A DNA stretch of 64,000 bases from Armigeres subalbatus (Eukaryota > Arthropoda > Insecta > Diptera > Culicidae). Below the pieces are notes generated by a model. It made no database searches and was not told the DNA's origin. It saw nothing but the letters and a program-made list of their open reading frames with translations. Positions 44,855-56,900 of the stretch are shown piece after piece. Within the stretch, counting starts at the first letter, position 1; each line of letters opens with the position of its first letter. A program made the position numbers and the translations under genes. Location: NCBI RefSeq assembly GCF_024139115.2, contig NC_085140.1, forward strand, positions 50,865,907 through 50,929,906, written 5' to 3'.

Positions 44855-46265
44855 TCTGTATTGTTACCGAAAATGGTAACAATAAGCAAACCAACGGATA
44901 CGATATGTGGTAATATGTAAAATTGTAACCAAGTATTGTAATACTTTGCACGCAGTAAAAAAGTAAGACTATGAATAAACACAATCAATGTAAGTACTCT
45001 GGCTTAAATGTGTATAAATATGTATCATTAATACTTCACACACCTACTCGGTGGCTCAAATAAAAAAGGCGAATCCCTCGCGACAACCCCTGGAATTCGT
45101 GGAAATGTGGAAAGAGGTGAAAGCGCGAAGAGAAAGAAGGATGACGTGAGATCCGGGGAGTCGAGCCAAAACCTTGAAAGAGGATCGTAACGACGATCGC
45201 AAAAAGGAAAAAGAACAAGGAAACAGAAAACCGCGTGTGGAAAAAGGATCGGAACGCCAGCGTTTGGTGTGATCCGCGTGAATTCAAAACGTGTTCTGGA
45301 TACGGCCCGAAACTATCGATCGGTCCTTTTCAAACAATGGTAACCAGCGTGTGCAGTTCTTGCATTTTACGTGATCAGCCATTTCACGTGGGGACCTCTG
45401 CGCCGTATTGGTGAACCGTAATTAACTCCAGCGGCCTCCGCCGCATGTGGATCTTGTCCGTCGCTACCTGACCGCCACCGGGCGCCGAGTATCCGTTTTT
45501 GATCCGGCCCAAATCGATATTCGCTCCGCACAGGAGCGTTTGCCAAACCGGGACTAGATTCGGCCAATTCCCGTTCGCCGCATGGGAACACAAGCCTCCA
45601 CGTGTCCAACCCTCGACCTCCGGCGGATAATCCAGACGAAAGTATCAACGATATCCCTCAGTGACCGGACGTCTTCTGATCGTCGGTTCAAAGCCTCTAC
45701 GCGTCCAACCCTTGCTATCCGGCGGACAATCCAGACGGAATTATCGCCGCTACCCGTCAGCGGCCGGCCGACTTCCAATCGCCACAAAAGCCGGTACGGG
45801 TCCATCCATCGCCATCCGACGGGCAATCCGGCCGGAAATATCCTTGCTAATCCACATTGGGAGGCCTGCGGAACCAAAGTCACCACGCGTCCAAGCCTCC
45901 TATGTTTCCGCGCATCACATCGCTTTCCACCTTATCCGAATACGGACTCAACCGGGCTAATAGAGCCGAACGCTACAACGGTGGAGCCGGAAGCAGGTAG
46001 CATGCAATGGGCCCCAACGATCCGATCCTTTACTAACCCTAAAAGCTAACATTTTCGTCAAAATTTAAATAATAAAATGCTTTGAAATAGACTATAAATA
46101 TCTTGATATAAATATTCTGTTTCACTACATCTATCCTCCCGTATGTTTGTCAACTTGTCATTGTAACGTCCGCTTTCGTACAGATAAGGTTCGTGTGTTC
46201 CCCTGAGCAAGTGTCTAGCCGACCCTGAGAACCCCAAAATAGCAAAAAGAGCTAGTTAGGAGGAC
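44855..46265. other. GC-richer block with ~98-bp tandem repeats
   Basis: From about 45460 to 45940, four to five degenerate units of 90-99 bp contain CCTC-ACGCGTCCAACCC, TCCGGCGGACAATCCAGACG and CAGCGGCCGGCCGACTTCC. Unit starts are near 45595, 45694 and 45788. A 155-codon plus frame (45582-46049) and overlapping minus frames are open here but resemble nothing I know. AATAAA and TATAAAT motifs follow at 46070-46110. An LTR or 5' untranslated region of a retrotransposon is possible, but I see no paired LTR, primer site or gag/pol. Confidence 0.4.
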
Positions 46266-46269
46266 GTGA

Positions 46270-46656
46270 GGACGTCCACGTGTATGTGTGAAGCCCATGA
46301 ATATTTGTTTTTGTTAGACGCGTTTCATATAGAAAAACTTGACCGATTCGAGTGCAACTGGTTTCATTCGACGGAGCAAATTTCCTAGTTGGACACTTTT
46401 GTTTTTGTTTTTCAATTAATCCAGCAGTTTGGATTATATTTTTATTTTTCAATCAACAAAAACACTGTTTACATTCACACATTCTATCATTAATCATTTG
46501 TTGCCGTGGCACAACCCATTACTCTTATAATTGAGTAGTTTTTAAACAGCGTGCTAGAATTGCATCTAATCTTTTAACCGCCGAAAGGTAGGCAATAAGC
46601 ACTGCATTTCCAACATTAATTCGAATTCAACATATTGCATCGAGAAAAGCACCATC
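46270..46656. repeat. Family A copy interrupted by a hAT element
   Basis: Contains ACTTGACCGATTCGAGTGCA, ACTGGTTTCATTCGACGGAG and ends CGAGAAAAGCACCATC; the rest of the family end (AGCGGGTGGATTATTCTGG) is found at 49397-49415 beyond the insertion. Confidence 0.7.
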
Positions 46657-49388
46657 CAGCGATGCCAGATCTACGGAAATTTCCGTAGATTTACGGAATT
46701 GAGTGCTTTCTACGGATCCGTAGCTAAAAACTACGGAAATTTGAAAATTTCTGCGGATATCCACGGATTTTTTTTTTAAAGTGCACTTTTAATTTCAATT
46801 GGAGTATCTGTGATTTTTAATTTATTAATGATTTTACTTAATTCAATTCTAACTACCTATAAACACAGACAAACAGACGTAACACTAGAGAAATTAATAA
46901 TTATTTTAGAGAAATTATCATCGACCATGACTTAAACAATCAATTTAAATTTGATTGATTGCACGTTTCACAACTACAGGCGCTAGCGTCGGAATCCTTC
47001 GAGTTTGATATTTCACTCCAGCGCCTTCTGGGGGAATATGAAACATTATTTCGTGTACAATTATCGCAAGATGGTGGTAGTGAACTTGGGCGATGGACTT
47101 TTCAGAAAAATGTTCAAGCTGTTACGTCTGTTCGTCTGTGCTATAAATATAGAACACACAGATGAGAAAATGAAATTTTCCTGAAGGAAATCCTGACGTA
47201 ATTCTCGAAGAAATATCTGGAGAAACTAGGCATTCCATTAGACCTTCCATCGTAAATTCTTTCAAAAATCCCTTCAGGAATTCATTCGGGAGCTCCACGA
47301 GGAGTTTCAAATAATCTCCATTGAACATTCTTCCAGGGATACCTCCGGAAAATCCTTTGTGAATTTCTCCAGAAGATGCTTCGAAAGATTCCACGGGAAA
47401 TTCTCTGAAAATTCTAAGAAATCCATATAAAACTCTGTAAGGTTTTCTAAAATAAATATGCTGGAGGCTGTTCTGAAGAAAGTTCTTAGAGAATTTCCAA
47501 ATTATTAGACTTTCAAATGAATATCTGGAGGAATTTCCCAAGAATACTCAGGATTTGTTTTTGGAGTGATTTCGTGAGGGTTCTCCAAAGAAATCTCTGG
47601 AGGAGAACTCTTAGCTGAATATCCAAAGAATTCTTGAAGAAATTTAACCTTCCAGGACTTGCACCGTTATAAAAAGTACAACACCTCTGAAAAAAGCTTG
47701 CGTGTCATTTACAACAAAGGCGGAACTGCGTGACCGATCCAGGACCATGCGAGTCCCGGAAGGTTTTTTTTTTTGTGTCTTTATTAAGGAGACTTTCAGC
47801 CCAGTCCCGGAAGGTTAAGAATTTCTAAAATTCTTTTACAAAAATCCTTTAGAAATTCCTTTTGTAATTCGTTCGGATATTCATAGAATTTCGACTTAAC
47901 ATTTTTTCATCCATTCCTAAAAAAAATCATTTCTATTTGGAGGGAATTCAGCTGGATAAATTCCAGAAGAAATATAATTTTCGCTGTAGCGATTTCTCTG
48001 GTATTTAATAAAATTATTTCTTAAGGAATTCCTGTACGAATGTCTGAAAATGTTACAAAAGGATGATGATGATTTCCGTTAAAAATCCTTAGAATTTCTG
48101 AACGAATTTCCAGAAGAATTCCTTGCGGAATTTGGTTTTCCTATAGAAATTTCCGAAGAAATTTTTCGGAAGTTAGTGAGTTTCCGATAACAATTTCTGA
48201 ATTCATTTGCGGAGATTTTTTTGAAAGAAGCTCTGTTGGAATTTTAAAATGAATTCCTGAAATAATTTTCAATGAAATACCTAAATTCCGAAGGAATTCC
48301 TTTAAAAAAAGTTTAAGGTAGAAATATGTTTATGGCTTACCGAATTAAGTTCTGGGAGTATTTCATATAGAATTATTTTAAATGTTTCCTGGAAGACTTT
48401 CTGAAGTATTTCAGCATACATTTATGAAATAACACCAGGATGAATATTCCAAGATTTTTTCGAGGAATTTTTGCATCAAATATGGATTATAATGTCGATA
48501 TTTTAGGGGATTTTCTTGGTTGCTATCTTAATTTCAGCGTCAAAATAGGGTTTTGTTTAATTTCTGTACTGGCCAAATTATGAATGAACTAATTACGTCA
48601 AAATTGCGTCGAACATTATCACAATTCTGGCACTGCCAGTACTAATTTACAATGGCCAAGATGATCTCCTAAGTGATGATAACTTCATCATCTGCCTAAA
48701 CTGGAGAGAGATCTGCATAAATTTGAGAAAACTAAACTACCCGTTACATAGCCCAGCTGTATTCACTCCAACAGGTGTAATCAGTAGAAAGGATCCAGTT
48801 TTTTTCTATCTGTACAGTCTTACTCTTATACACCTTTGCGAAGCAATCCAATTTAGGCATTGTGTTGGGCTCGGTCCAACGCTATCCTTGCTTATTTCGT
48901 AGTTACGGATTGTCATCGGAGCATTTCCGTCTTTAAAATAGGAAAACTTTTCTCGGGATTGTTCCCATGTAGGGTCTATATTTAAGAATGCTCAAACCTA
49001 TTAGCACTAAAGAGCCAAGTAATCAGCTTTATAATTGGAGTTGTCCTGAAAATTAGGGAGTCCATAATATTGAACTGATTCTATGTTGAATCAATAAAAG
49101 TTCTATAAATAAAATGCGGAAATGATAATCTCAGCGTTGGAAACAGTTACTTTCAAAAATATGTATAGCAACTGCCAATTGCCTTTATGACGATCTGTAG
49201 AGGGAACCGTGCCTAGTAATCTCTTTAGATTTTCATGAAAATTATGATATAACAAGACCAGTAACTATAAATGTTGAAGTTTACTGGTCTTATTGTTATC
49301 TTGTATTGTGGATGAGCGCCGAAATAGGGCTGGCCAAAATTTTTGAGTTAATCTACGGAATTGATGTTGAAGCAATCTGGCATCGCTG
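46657..49388. mobile_element. hAT-type element, 2.73 kb
   Basis: The ends are CAGCGATGCCAGAT and its complement, with the 8-bp duplication GCACCATC (46649-46656 and 49389-49396). Removing it restores the normal family A end. The subterminal region repeats TACGGA and CCGTAGATT motifs at the left and has one matching CCGTAGATT at the right. The interior is a 12-bp-periodic array (47165-48480) and AT-rich DNA without transposase motifs. Confidence 0.85.
47165..48480. repeat. 12-bp-periodic GGAATTTC array inside a hAT element
   Basis: Same sequence type as the other arrays, interrupted at 47645-47815 by less repetitive DNA with a T run. The 139-codon minus frame at 47122-47541 runs through it and is not treated as a gene. 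Confidence 0.7.
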
Positions 49389-49689
49389 GCACCATCAGCG
49401 GGTGGATTATTCTGGTTTTTTTACTTTGATTTCATTTATCTTTAATTTTTATTTTACACAATATTTTTACATCTCTTGTGTTTAGCCTCCTGGCCCTTCA
49501 TCTTTGAATCCATATTTGTTTATTTTAATTAAATTTTCACTACTTCTATTTTTCAAGAGTATCCTACATTACGACCTGTGTTTCGCTTTGCTTATTATTT
49601 GACATACTTAAAACTAAATTTGATAACCTAACTACTTTATTCACACTACAAGCAAACATATTTGATATTCTAAATTGGAACTAGCGCCC

Positions 49690-51450
49690 TAATTGCATCC
49701 TGTTCTGAAGCAAGCAACGGCTAAACCGATCTTTACACTCACCAAAGCGCTAATGCAATATTTTAATACCGACAAGACGGTGGACCTCAGATGTTCAAGT
49801 TCTGGGAGAGATGTTCAGGATCATCCGCAGGAACTTGTTTTGCACCCGTTGGAGTTTCAGATGATGCGTTTTAGCGCAGCTCTCCCAGACCGGCATGTCG
49901 TATTCGATCACGGGTAGGGTGATTTGCTTGTGGACAGCAAGCTTATTGTTTAGGGAAAATTACGACCGACCAAAGGGTACCGACCAAAGGGTACAGAAGT
50001 TTCAACAAAACGTTGCACTTCGTCACTGTCTTGTCAGCCTGTTGCCTGAAAATAAGCTTGCTATCGAGCCAATGTAGTCGGCCTCATTGGCCCATCCCAC
50101 AGTCGTGCCATTGAGGATGATTTTACAGTCCCCAGGCGGAACATGTTTAGGATATTTAGAGTGGGGGAAAATGATGTCCTGGGTCTTTGCCGCGTTGATA
50201 TAGATCTTCCAGCTGGTGAGGTACTCTGTCATGGCATCCAGGCCTCGTTGGAGTTTTTCCACAAGCGCTCTGATCACTCTACCATTGTAGACGATGGAAG
50301 TGTCATCGAACAGAGACAGAATGCCGCCTTCTGGAGGATTTGGGATATCGGAGGTAAACAGATTGAAAAACAAGGGCCCGAGGATACTACCCTGGAGGAC
50401 GCCTGCGACGATGTTGTGCGCATTGGAACTCGCTCCGGTGATTGAGACCCGGAATGTCCTTGCCGACAGGTAATTGTTGATGATTTTCACCAGGTAGCTG
50501 GGAAGATTGTAGCGTTGTAGTAGTACACCTGGCCATACATTGTCAAATGCCTTCTCGACATCGAGTAAGGCCATGGCGGATGTTTTTGAGACAAACTTGT
50601 TCCGTCTGAGGAAGTTGGTAACTCGAGTCAGTTGGTGTACAGTTGACCGACCGCGTCGGAAACCAAACTGTTCCTCGAGCAAGATGTTGAGATTTTCGGC
50701 AGACTCAAGTAACCGATGATGAATAGTTTTTTCGAAAAGCTTGGATAATCCTGAGAGAAGGCTGATGGGACGATAAATTTTGGGGGAGGAAGGATCCTTC
50801 CGAGGCTTCCGGATGGGGATGACTTTCGCAAACTTCCAGGACAATGGGAAGTAAGTAGCTGAGCAGGGAGTAAGTAGAATGGGCCGAGGTTTGGATTTTA
50901 GTATTTTGGTCATTTTCCAGAACGGCTTAGCATAATCTGGGAGAATGCGGATCTTGTTCGGGAAATCGTTATTTTTGAGGTCCACCATTCTGGCCTGGAT
51001 AATTTTTGTGATTCGATTGCAGCGTGCCTTAAGCTCAGGCAGTCCAGTACGCTGAAACTGCCTGCGAGTGACATTCCGCAATCGAATCAAATCTTTGGTG
51101 AGTGTATCGATGTTTAGGGAGTTGCTTACCTGCCGAGCCGTCGGGACATGCTGCTCTCTGGCCACCGAGATTGCCTCTTCGATGGCGCACAGCTGGCGGT
51201 CGATACTTTCCGGCGTCTCCGGACGCACCTCGTAATCGATGGTGTTGTCGACGCACTGCTGGAACCGCTGCCAGTTCACTCGATGATAGTTTCGCCGGGT
51301 TAGCTTGTGCCGATTCACTGAAGTTCCAACTTCCGCCACCACCGGATAGTGGTCCGAGCTGAGCTCCTGGAAGACGGCCGGCTGGGAGACGTGATCGTGC
51401 ATGTTCGTGATGAAGATGTCGAACGTTGCATGGACTCCGGACCGTGTCAA
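49690..51450 (-). pseudogene. Jockey ORF2: end of endonuclease, reverse transcriptase and C-terminal region
   Basis: The main open frame (50023-51450, 475 codons) starts inside the endonuclease domain just after a MITE; its first Met is not the true start. SDHYPVV (around residue 31) is the conserved C-terminal endonuclease motif. The polymerase follows: EEQFGFRRGRSTVHQL, LDVEKAFDNVW (first catalytic Asp, near residue 300), GVLQGSILGPLFFN, and LSLFDDTSIVYNG. The catalytic box normally reads F/Y-A-D-D; one residue is missing here. The join SKPRPILLTPCSATYFPLSW shows a deletion before the fingers. After 50023, other frames continue with LPVIEYDMPVWESCAK, LQRVQNKFLRMILN and EVHRLVGIK, typical of the Jockey tail. 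Confidence 0.85.
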
Positions 51451-51679
51451 CTACACAGTATAAAAATGTTACAGCATATATGATGTAACAAAAAGGCTCC
51501 ATTCGATTCGACTCATTTTTCCATCACTTTTTAAAATTACAGGTCGTCGTTACTATGAAGCTTGCATTCAATATTGCGTACAAGAAAAAGTTGGATGTAG
51601 ATTTAAAAGCTTTTGAACACAAAAATATGGGTTCAATTATTTACGTAGCGTGTAATATTCATAATTTTTAACTGTGTAG
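51451..51679. mobile_element. 229-bp MITE inside the Jockey endonuclease
   Basis: Inverted ends CTACACAGT...AAAA-T-TTACA and complement. GTCA occurs at both sides (51446-51449 and 51680-51683), with one extra A on the left, and may be the target duplication. It separates the endonuclease frame from the reverse transcriptase frame. No coding sequence. Confidence 0.75.
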
Positions 51680-52213
51680 GTCAGGGCTCAGGATGGTGTA
51701 GTGACCCTCTAAATCGTCGTTGGTCCAGACGACTCCGTTCCGGTTTGAGACGGTGTTTCCCCGCGATTGGTGCTTTGCGTTCAGGTCTCCGGCAATAATA
51801 AACTGCCCCTGCCGCTTAGTGAGCTTGAATATATCCCTTCGTAGCTCGGCCGTGCCGTCGTCGACTTTGGCATGTGTGGGAGAGTAAGCCACGATGAATG
51901 TGACGACTCCGACGGAGGTGGTGACTTCCACTCCAACGGCTTCGATGAATTTGAGCTTGAAAGGCGGCAGCAGGCGGCAGGCAATGTTGCTTCACAAGAC
52001 GATTGCCACTCCTTCCCCTCTGGAGCTTGTTCGATCGAACCTCACCAGCCTAAAACCCGGAATTGTTGCACTTACTTCGGGCTTCAGGTGGGTTTCGGTT
52101 ATGAAAGCCAAGTCAATTTTCTTCTCCTGAAGGAAATTGCTAAGCTCGATGATTTTGCTCTTGAGCGAACAAGCGTTCCAGTTTAACAAGACCCAACCTT
52201 TAACAAGACCCAT
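51680..52213 (-). pseudogene. Jockey ORF2 N-terminus: AP endonuclease domain
   Basis: Starts at Met 52213 (MGLVKGWVLLNWNACSLKSK). Endonuclease motifs in order: NWNACSL, ITETHLKPE (metal-binding Glu), GFRLVRFDR, TFIVAYSPTH and FIIAGDLNAKHQSRG (catalytic Asp-Asn pair). One in-frame TGA at 51992-51994 breaks the domain, and the frame ends where the MITE begins (LSPD followed by MITE sequence). The family's endonuclease nicks target DNA to prime reverse transcription; this copy cannot. Confidence 0.85.
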
Positions 52214-52214
52214 T

Positions 52215-53106
52215 TTCAATGACGAAAAGGCCCAGACTGTAGATCTGGCCGAACCGAGATTTGCAGCTTCGAAGCCAAACCGCAAGCTGCCTGAATATCG
52301 GAATCAGTTTCTCCAGGGTGTATCCACGGAATCCAGGGGGAGGGAGTGGGGCCATTACCTGGAGAACGAAGCCGACGGTTCTGGAGCTTGAACCGACTCA
52401 GCTGCTGCTGTCAGTCGCCTGTGCGGTTGTAACGGTGTGAGGATTGAAATCGCTCGACGGGGAGCCACGATAGCCGGATAGTTCACCTCGTTGAGTACAG
52501 GAACACGGTTCTTCTTCGGTATGGTCCTGGTGGAAGCCGGATTTCCAGGAACTCGGCTCGCTTTAGACAGCCCTTTGCGGTGGCTCGATGTTTGTCGCCA
52601 CAGTTGGCGCATTTGGGATCTTGTCGCACTCGTCAGTCAGATGGGCTTTGCAACACTTGTTGCAGCGCGGCTTCATGCGGCAGTTACTGGTTACTGGACT
52701 GGCTTCAGGTCCTTCCAGGCGGTGAAGCCGTGCTCCAGGTGGACCATGTAAAGCTGGTAGCAATATCTCCTCGCCTTGTCGTGACGAGCGATCTTGTGAG
52801 CGGCCACTGACTTCGGGCCAAAGCTCTCGAGCTCCGCAATTAGATCTTCTTCCTTCATGTCGTGGAGCCCTCGTAGCAAAGCCTTAAGCGGCTTCGTGCC
52901 GGGTGATCATGAGTGTAGTACTCATACTTGTGGACCTCGAGAAACTCCACGGATTGATGATGGTCTTTGTCCTTACCGGTATCACTTTCACGCCCTCGCT
53001 ACAGAACCGTAATGTACATTTCAACCCCTTAACTTCGATTGCTGCTTCTTACGTTTTTCGGCGGATTGTCGACATCGTCGACAGACAATGTCATTTAGAT
53101 GTCATT
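52215..53106 (-). pseudogene. Jockey ORF1 (gag-like) with zinc knuckle
   Basis: From upstream: VKGLKCTLRFCSEGVKV, then ALLRGLHDMKEEDLIAELES, FGPKSVAAHKIARHDKARR and YQLYMVHLEHGFTAWKDLK, followed by RCNKCCKAHLTDECDK, a slightly damaged CCHC knuckle. A second knuckle-like segment (MRQLWRQTSSHRKGLSKA) is in another frame. The RGLHDM...IARH block is characteristic of insect Jockey gag proteins. At least two frame changes and several stops (near 52900 and 52563) break it. Confidence 0.75.
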
Positions 53107-53109
53107 TAG

Positions 53110-53465
53110 AAAACCCAAATATCCATCTATTAGTTGCACTCACTCAATGACTTTTATTTGATTGTTAAAAATTGTGAAAAACAAAAGAACAGATTGTTTG
53201 CCAACTGTCTAGGACATCTCTGTTCACATGTACTTATCTTTGAATTCAATACTAAATCACTTGGATAGAATGGTCGTGTCTTTTGTATTTCAGGGGTTTA
53301 TCATTTTAATTCAAAAAGAAACCATTTGATCCGATATGGAATGTCATTTTATATTCAACAGAAAAACACTTTCTTAATACAACTGGAAACCCTAGATTTG
53401 AAAGTGTTTTACGTTTGGATTCAATATGAGGTATGCATATTTTTTTCTAAATTGTTTTACCTTTC
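53110..53465. other. Unrecognised AT-rich spacer
   Basis: No feature recognised. Confidence 0.35.
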
Positions 53466-53469
53466 AATT

Positions 53470-53920
53470 CGAGAGGATTCGACCCTTTCGGCCAAATGTC
53501 CTATTCGGCCAAATGACCGTTTCGGTCAAATGACTCTTGTGGCCAAATAACCCTTTCGGCAAAACGACCCTTTCGACCAAATGACCCATTCGGCCGAATA
53601 CTACTTGGCCGAATGCCACTAGGTCGAACAGACCATTAGGCCGAAACCCATCTGACCGAAAGTCATTTGGCCGAAAGGGTCGTTTGGCCGAAAGGGTAGT
53701 TTGGTCGAAAGGGTCATTTGGCCGAAAGGGTCGTTTGGCCGAAAGGGTCATTTGGCCGAATACGTCATTTGGCCGAAAGGGTCGTTTTGTCAAAAGGGAC
53801 GTTTGGCAGAAAGGGTCATTTGGCCGAAAGGGTCATTTGACCGAAAGGGTCATTCGATCGAAAGGCCAATCAACTTTCGGCCTAGTGGCATTCGGCCAAA
53901 TGGCTTTCGGCCATATAACC
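53470..53920. repeat. 17-bp GGCCGAAAG minisatellite forming a large hairpin
   Basis: The left part (53484-53600) carries TTTCGGCCAAATGACCC units and the right part (53650-53915) the complement, TCATTTGGCCGAAAGGG, so the whole block is an inverted repeat with its turn near 53600-53650. Same family as 30.4-31.7 kb. Overlapping open frames on both strands (108-109 codons) are artefacts. Confidence 0.88.
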
Positions 53921-53929
53921 CTTCCTAGT

Positions 53930-56900
53930 TTTGCTAAACATAATTTTATAAATTTATGCGTCCCTCCCCCTTCCGTTTTTGTCAAAAAATTACAATTTTT
54001 GTCAAAATGACACATTTTTGATATATGTATTCCATAAACTTTCAAAACATGTCCTCCAACCTGGCATCCCTGAATCTACTGAAAATGTTGTTATGGATTC
54101 TACCCGTTCACTAGCCAGCCGACAAAAAAGATGCAACAAATCAAACATGATGTGCTTTATCTTGGGGGGAGGACTGCACCCACTCTACCAGCAGCCAGCA
54201 CCGGAACCATCGCCGCAGTGGATTCTAACCGTAACGATTTAGCTTTAAAATGTGCTCGCTTTTCGTTCGTTTCGCTTTGCCAAAAAATGCATTGCCACCA
54301 ATGCATATATTCGCCGTGCTGAAAGCTGACTTTCGGAAAAATCCACGAATAAATCATGTGATGGTAGAAGAGCACTGGCGTAGAAGACGGAAGCTGAGGA
54401 GGATGGAAGCGATTCGTAAAGGTAACGGCAGCACTCAGCAGCTAACGAACGAACCGATGAACGATGACGCCGACCGCAGCGGAATTTTTAGTTGTGATGC
54501 AGAACAAAAATTGCACCAATAGAGAAGAGGTTTGTACATACAAATATTGGGCGATGATGATGTTCATATGTGGCTTTATTGTTGGTATGTGCCGTGAGTT
54601 TTCTGAATGCAACCCATTTCAGACGTGGGATATAGACAATAGAGAGTTTGCAGCGTTACGCCTTTTTACGGGAACTGTATTAAACTAAAGATTTCATTAC
54701 ATGATTGCATTAGTATTTTCCTAATTTGTATATGCCAAAATGTTAATGAATCTTTCAAGGGTCTAATACAAAATTGTAATAAAATCAAAATTCCTTTGAA
54801 TTTACACAAATACTTCCATTTAAAATACTCTTAAATACTCTTAGACTCCAGATCCTGGTACAAAAAGCACATATCTGGAGGTCATGCTTTTCTAAAACCA
54901 CTTCCAACTAATAATTAAATAGAATTGTTTTGTTAGAAAAAAAATGCACATGTTGAACGGCCTAAGAGTGTTCCAGATTCAATATCAATCTCTCCATGCA
55001 ATCTGATTTAATAAAAGTGCAGTTTTTGCATGTTCTTGATTTTAAATTTACGCAACTGTCGAGAATGCATTCTCAGTGTATCGATCAGTTCCAAGTAGAT
55101 TTGCGTAGTTTGCGTCATGCAGCTCTGTACCGAGTGGTGTTGGTGGTGGTTTTTATTTTTGTGGGATATTAAGCTTGGAGGTCATTAATCCGAATGGACC
55201 GAGGGGAAAGAAGAAGTCTGCAAAAACAAGGCAAGGCAAGGCATCTTAAATATCGATATGAATTTATTGCCATTGATTTGGTGCCAAATGAGACTTTTTC
55301 AAATAATAAACTGATTCTACAAGGAACCTTGCCTAAAAACTATCCTTCCCGTAGCACCAAGCCACCGAAACAAAAGGACAGAAAGATTGACGCAATGCTC
55401 TCTCCCCGAAGGTCCCAGATAGGTAACTGCACGGAAAACTTATTCCTCTCGACTCATGTGCCCTGAGCTCGGCGAAAATCTTAAGGAAACAAGGTGACAC
55501 TAATTAAATTCTCTTTTGTTTGGCGAGCTAAGATGCGACGTTGTGACTGCGGTGCGGTACCAAAACGGGACTTGGGTTGGGAATATCATCCTGACGAGGA
55601 CGACAAAGAATAGAAAAAAAAAACTTTGAAAGAAATGCACCCGACCGTCGACTATATGTACAACAAAATGCCGCAATCGTCACGTTCCAAGTGAAGAAGA
55701 CGAACTAAGAACTTGGGATGTAGCGCGATTTGTGGAGCAGAAATTCGGATCGGGAAAAGAAGTTGGACTTCCGCTTCTTTTGTGTTGCTTGGTTTCTTTT
55801 CGAGAAACGGGAGATTGCGTTGCTCCGGGCAAAAGTTGATAATTATTTTCACCTTTGCGGGATATTGGGCTGGAGGAAGGGTTTCGCGGTTGCAAGAGGT
55901 TCAATTAGAAAAGATTCTGACGGAAAGAAAGTTGGAAAAGATTGAATTCTATGACCCAACTACTTCTTCTTCAAGTCATAAGAAATACGATTAAGTGAAC
56001 TTAGTCGCACCTTAACCGGAGCGCGGTACGCCTTGAGTAGTTGCAACCACAATCGGGTGATGAATTCAAATAATGATTAGAACTTTCTGAAATTCCCAAA
56101 ATATAATTCAAATTTTTTTTAAAGTAGAAAACAAAACTCATGTTTTTTCCGAATATTGTATCACTTTTTTGTTTCACAGATGTTTCTCACTTTAATTTTC
56201 CACCCAAACTCCCACAGTGCATTATCCATTTCTGGAAAACTGAATCGTAAATCCCCTCATGAATGAATTGGATTTCAAATCCAAACACCATTTGCCGACC
56301 GGGGAATTGCTCAATCCGGCTTCGCTCGTCTCCGTTTCGAAATCTCCATTTAGCAAACCAAATCTTCGTCGTCAGTCGCATTCGGTATTCACGCAAATTG
56401 CCCTCTCCGTACCCTCTGACACGAGCTGCGATGACAGATCAGCCACGTATGGGTCTCCACTAAAGCCAGTCTCCATCCGAACCCAAGCTCTAAGTTTCGA
56501 AATAGTGACTTGGTTTTTTTTTCGAAGGTAAACCTTCGCTCCATTATTGTGCGCGGAGTCTATAAAGACCGTACCGCACGAAATTGGAGTGGAAAATCTA
56601 GGCCATCTCCAGCCGAAGCCGCCACCACCGCGAAGAATGTCGTTAGGAACAGATGAACAACATCCGAGACAACGACCTTCCCCTGTGCGCTTTCAGCCGG
56701 TAGATATTGTGAACAGAATCAAATTCGCACGAATGGAAAAAAATAGACCGTTTCGAAGCATTGCGTCGGTCGAGACTGGATGGGCCACCAGCTGTTCCCA
56801 GTGCGTCATCGTCGGACCACAGAAAAACATACGGGATACTCGTTCTAACATTTGTTGGATGTCCCACAGTGTGTATTATTGCATAACACTTTTTGTAACA

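Larger units (their letters stand above)
49416..53109 (-). mobile_element. Jockey-clade non-LTR retrotransposon, decayed
   Basis: Minus-strand order: gag-like ORF1 with a zinc knuckle, then ORF2 with AP endonuclease and reverse transcriptase, then a 3' region ending in an A run (T run at 49416-49422). The order and motifs fit the Jockey clade. Stops, frame shifts, an internal deletion and a MITE insertion make it non-functional. At the 5' side an 11-bp tandem, ATGTCATTTAG twice (53088-53109), marks the probable limit. The 3' end abuts the family A fragment at 49397-49415. Confidence 0.8.

Noticed and set aside
44855..46265. LTR or leader of an LTR retrotransposon
   Set aside because: No paired LTR, primer-binding site, polypurine tract or gag/pol could be found, so it is listed only as an unrecognised GC-richer block.
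53464..54010. Overlapping 108-109 codon frames with FGRKGHLAERVIWPK-like repeats
   Set aside because: Translation of the 17-bp GGCCGAAAG minisatellite.
54250..54522. 90-codon frame with a basic Arg-rich stretch as a host gene
   Set aside because: No recognised domain, no upstream or downstream exon support, and length within chance.
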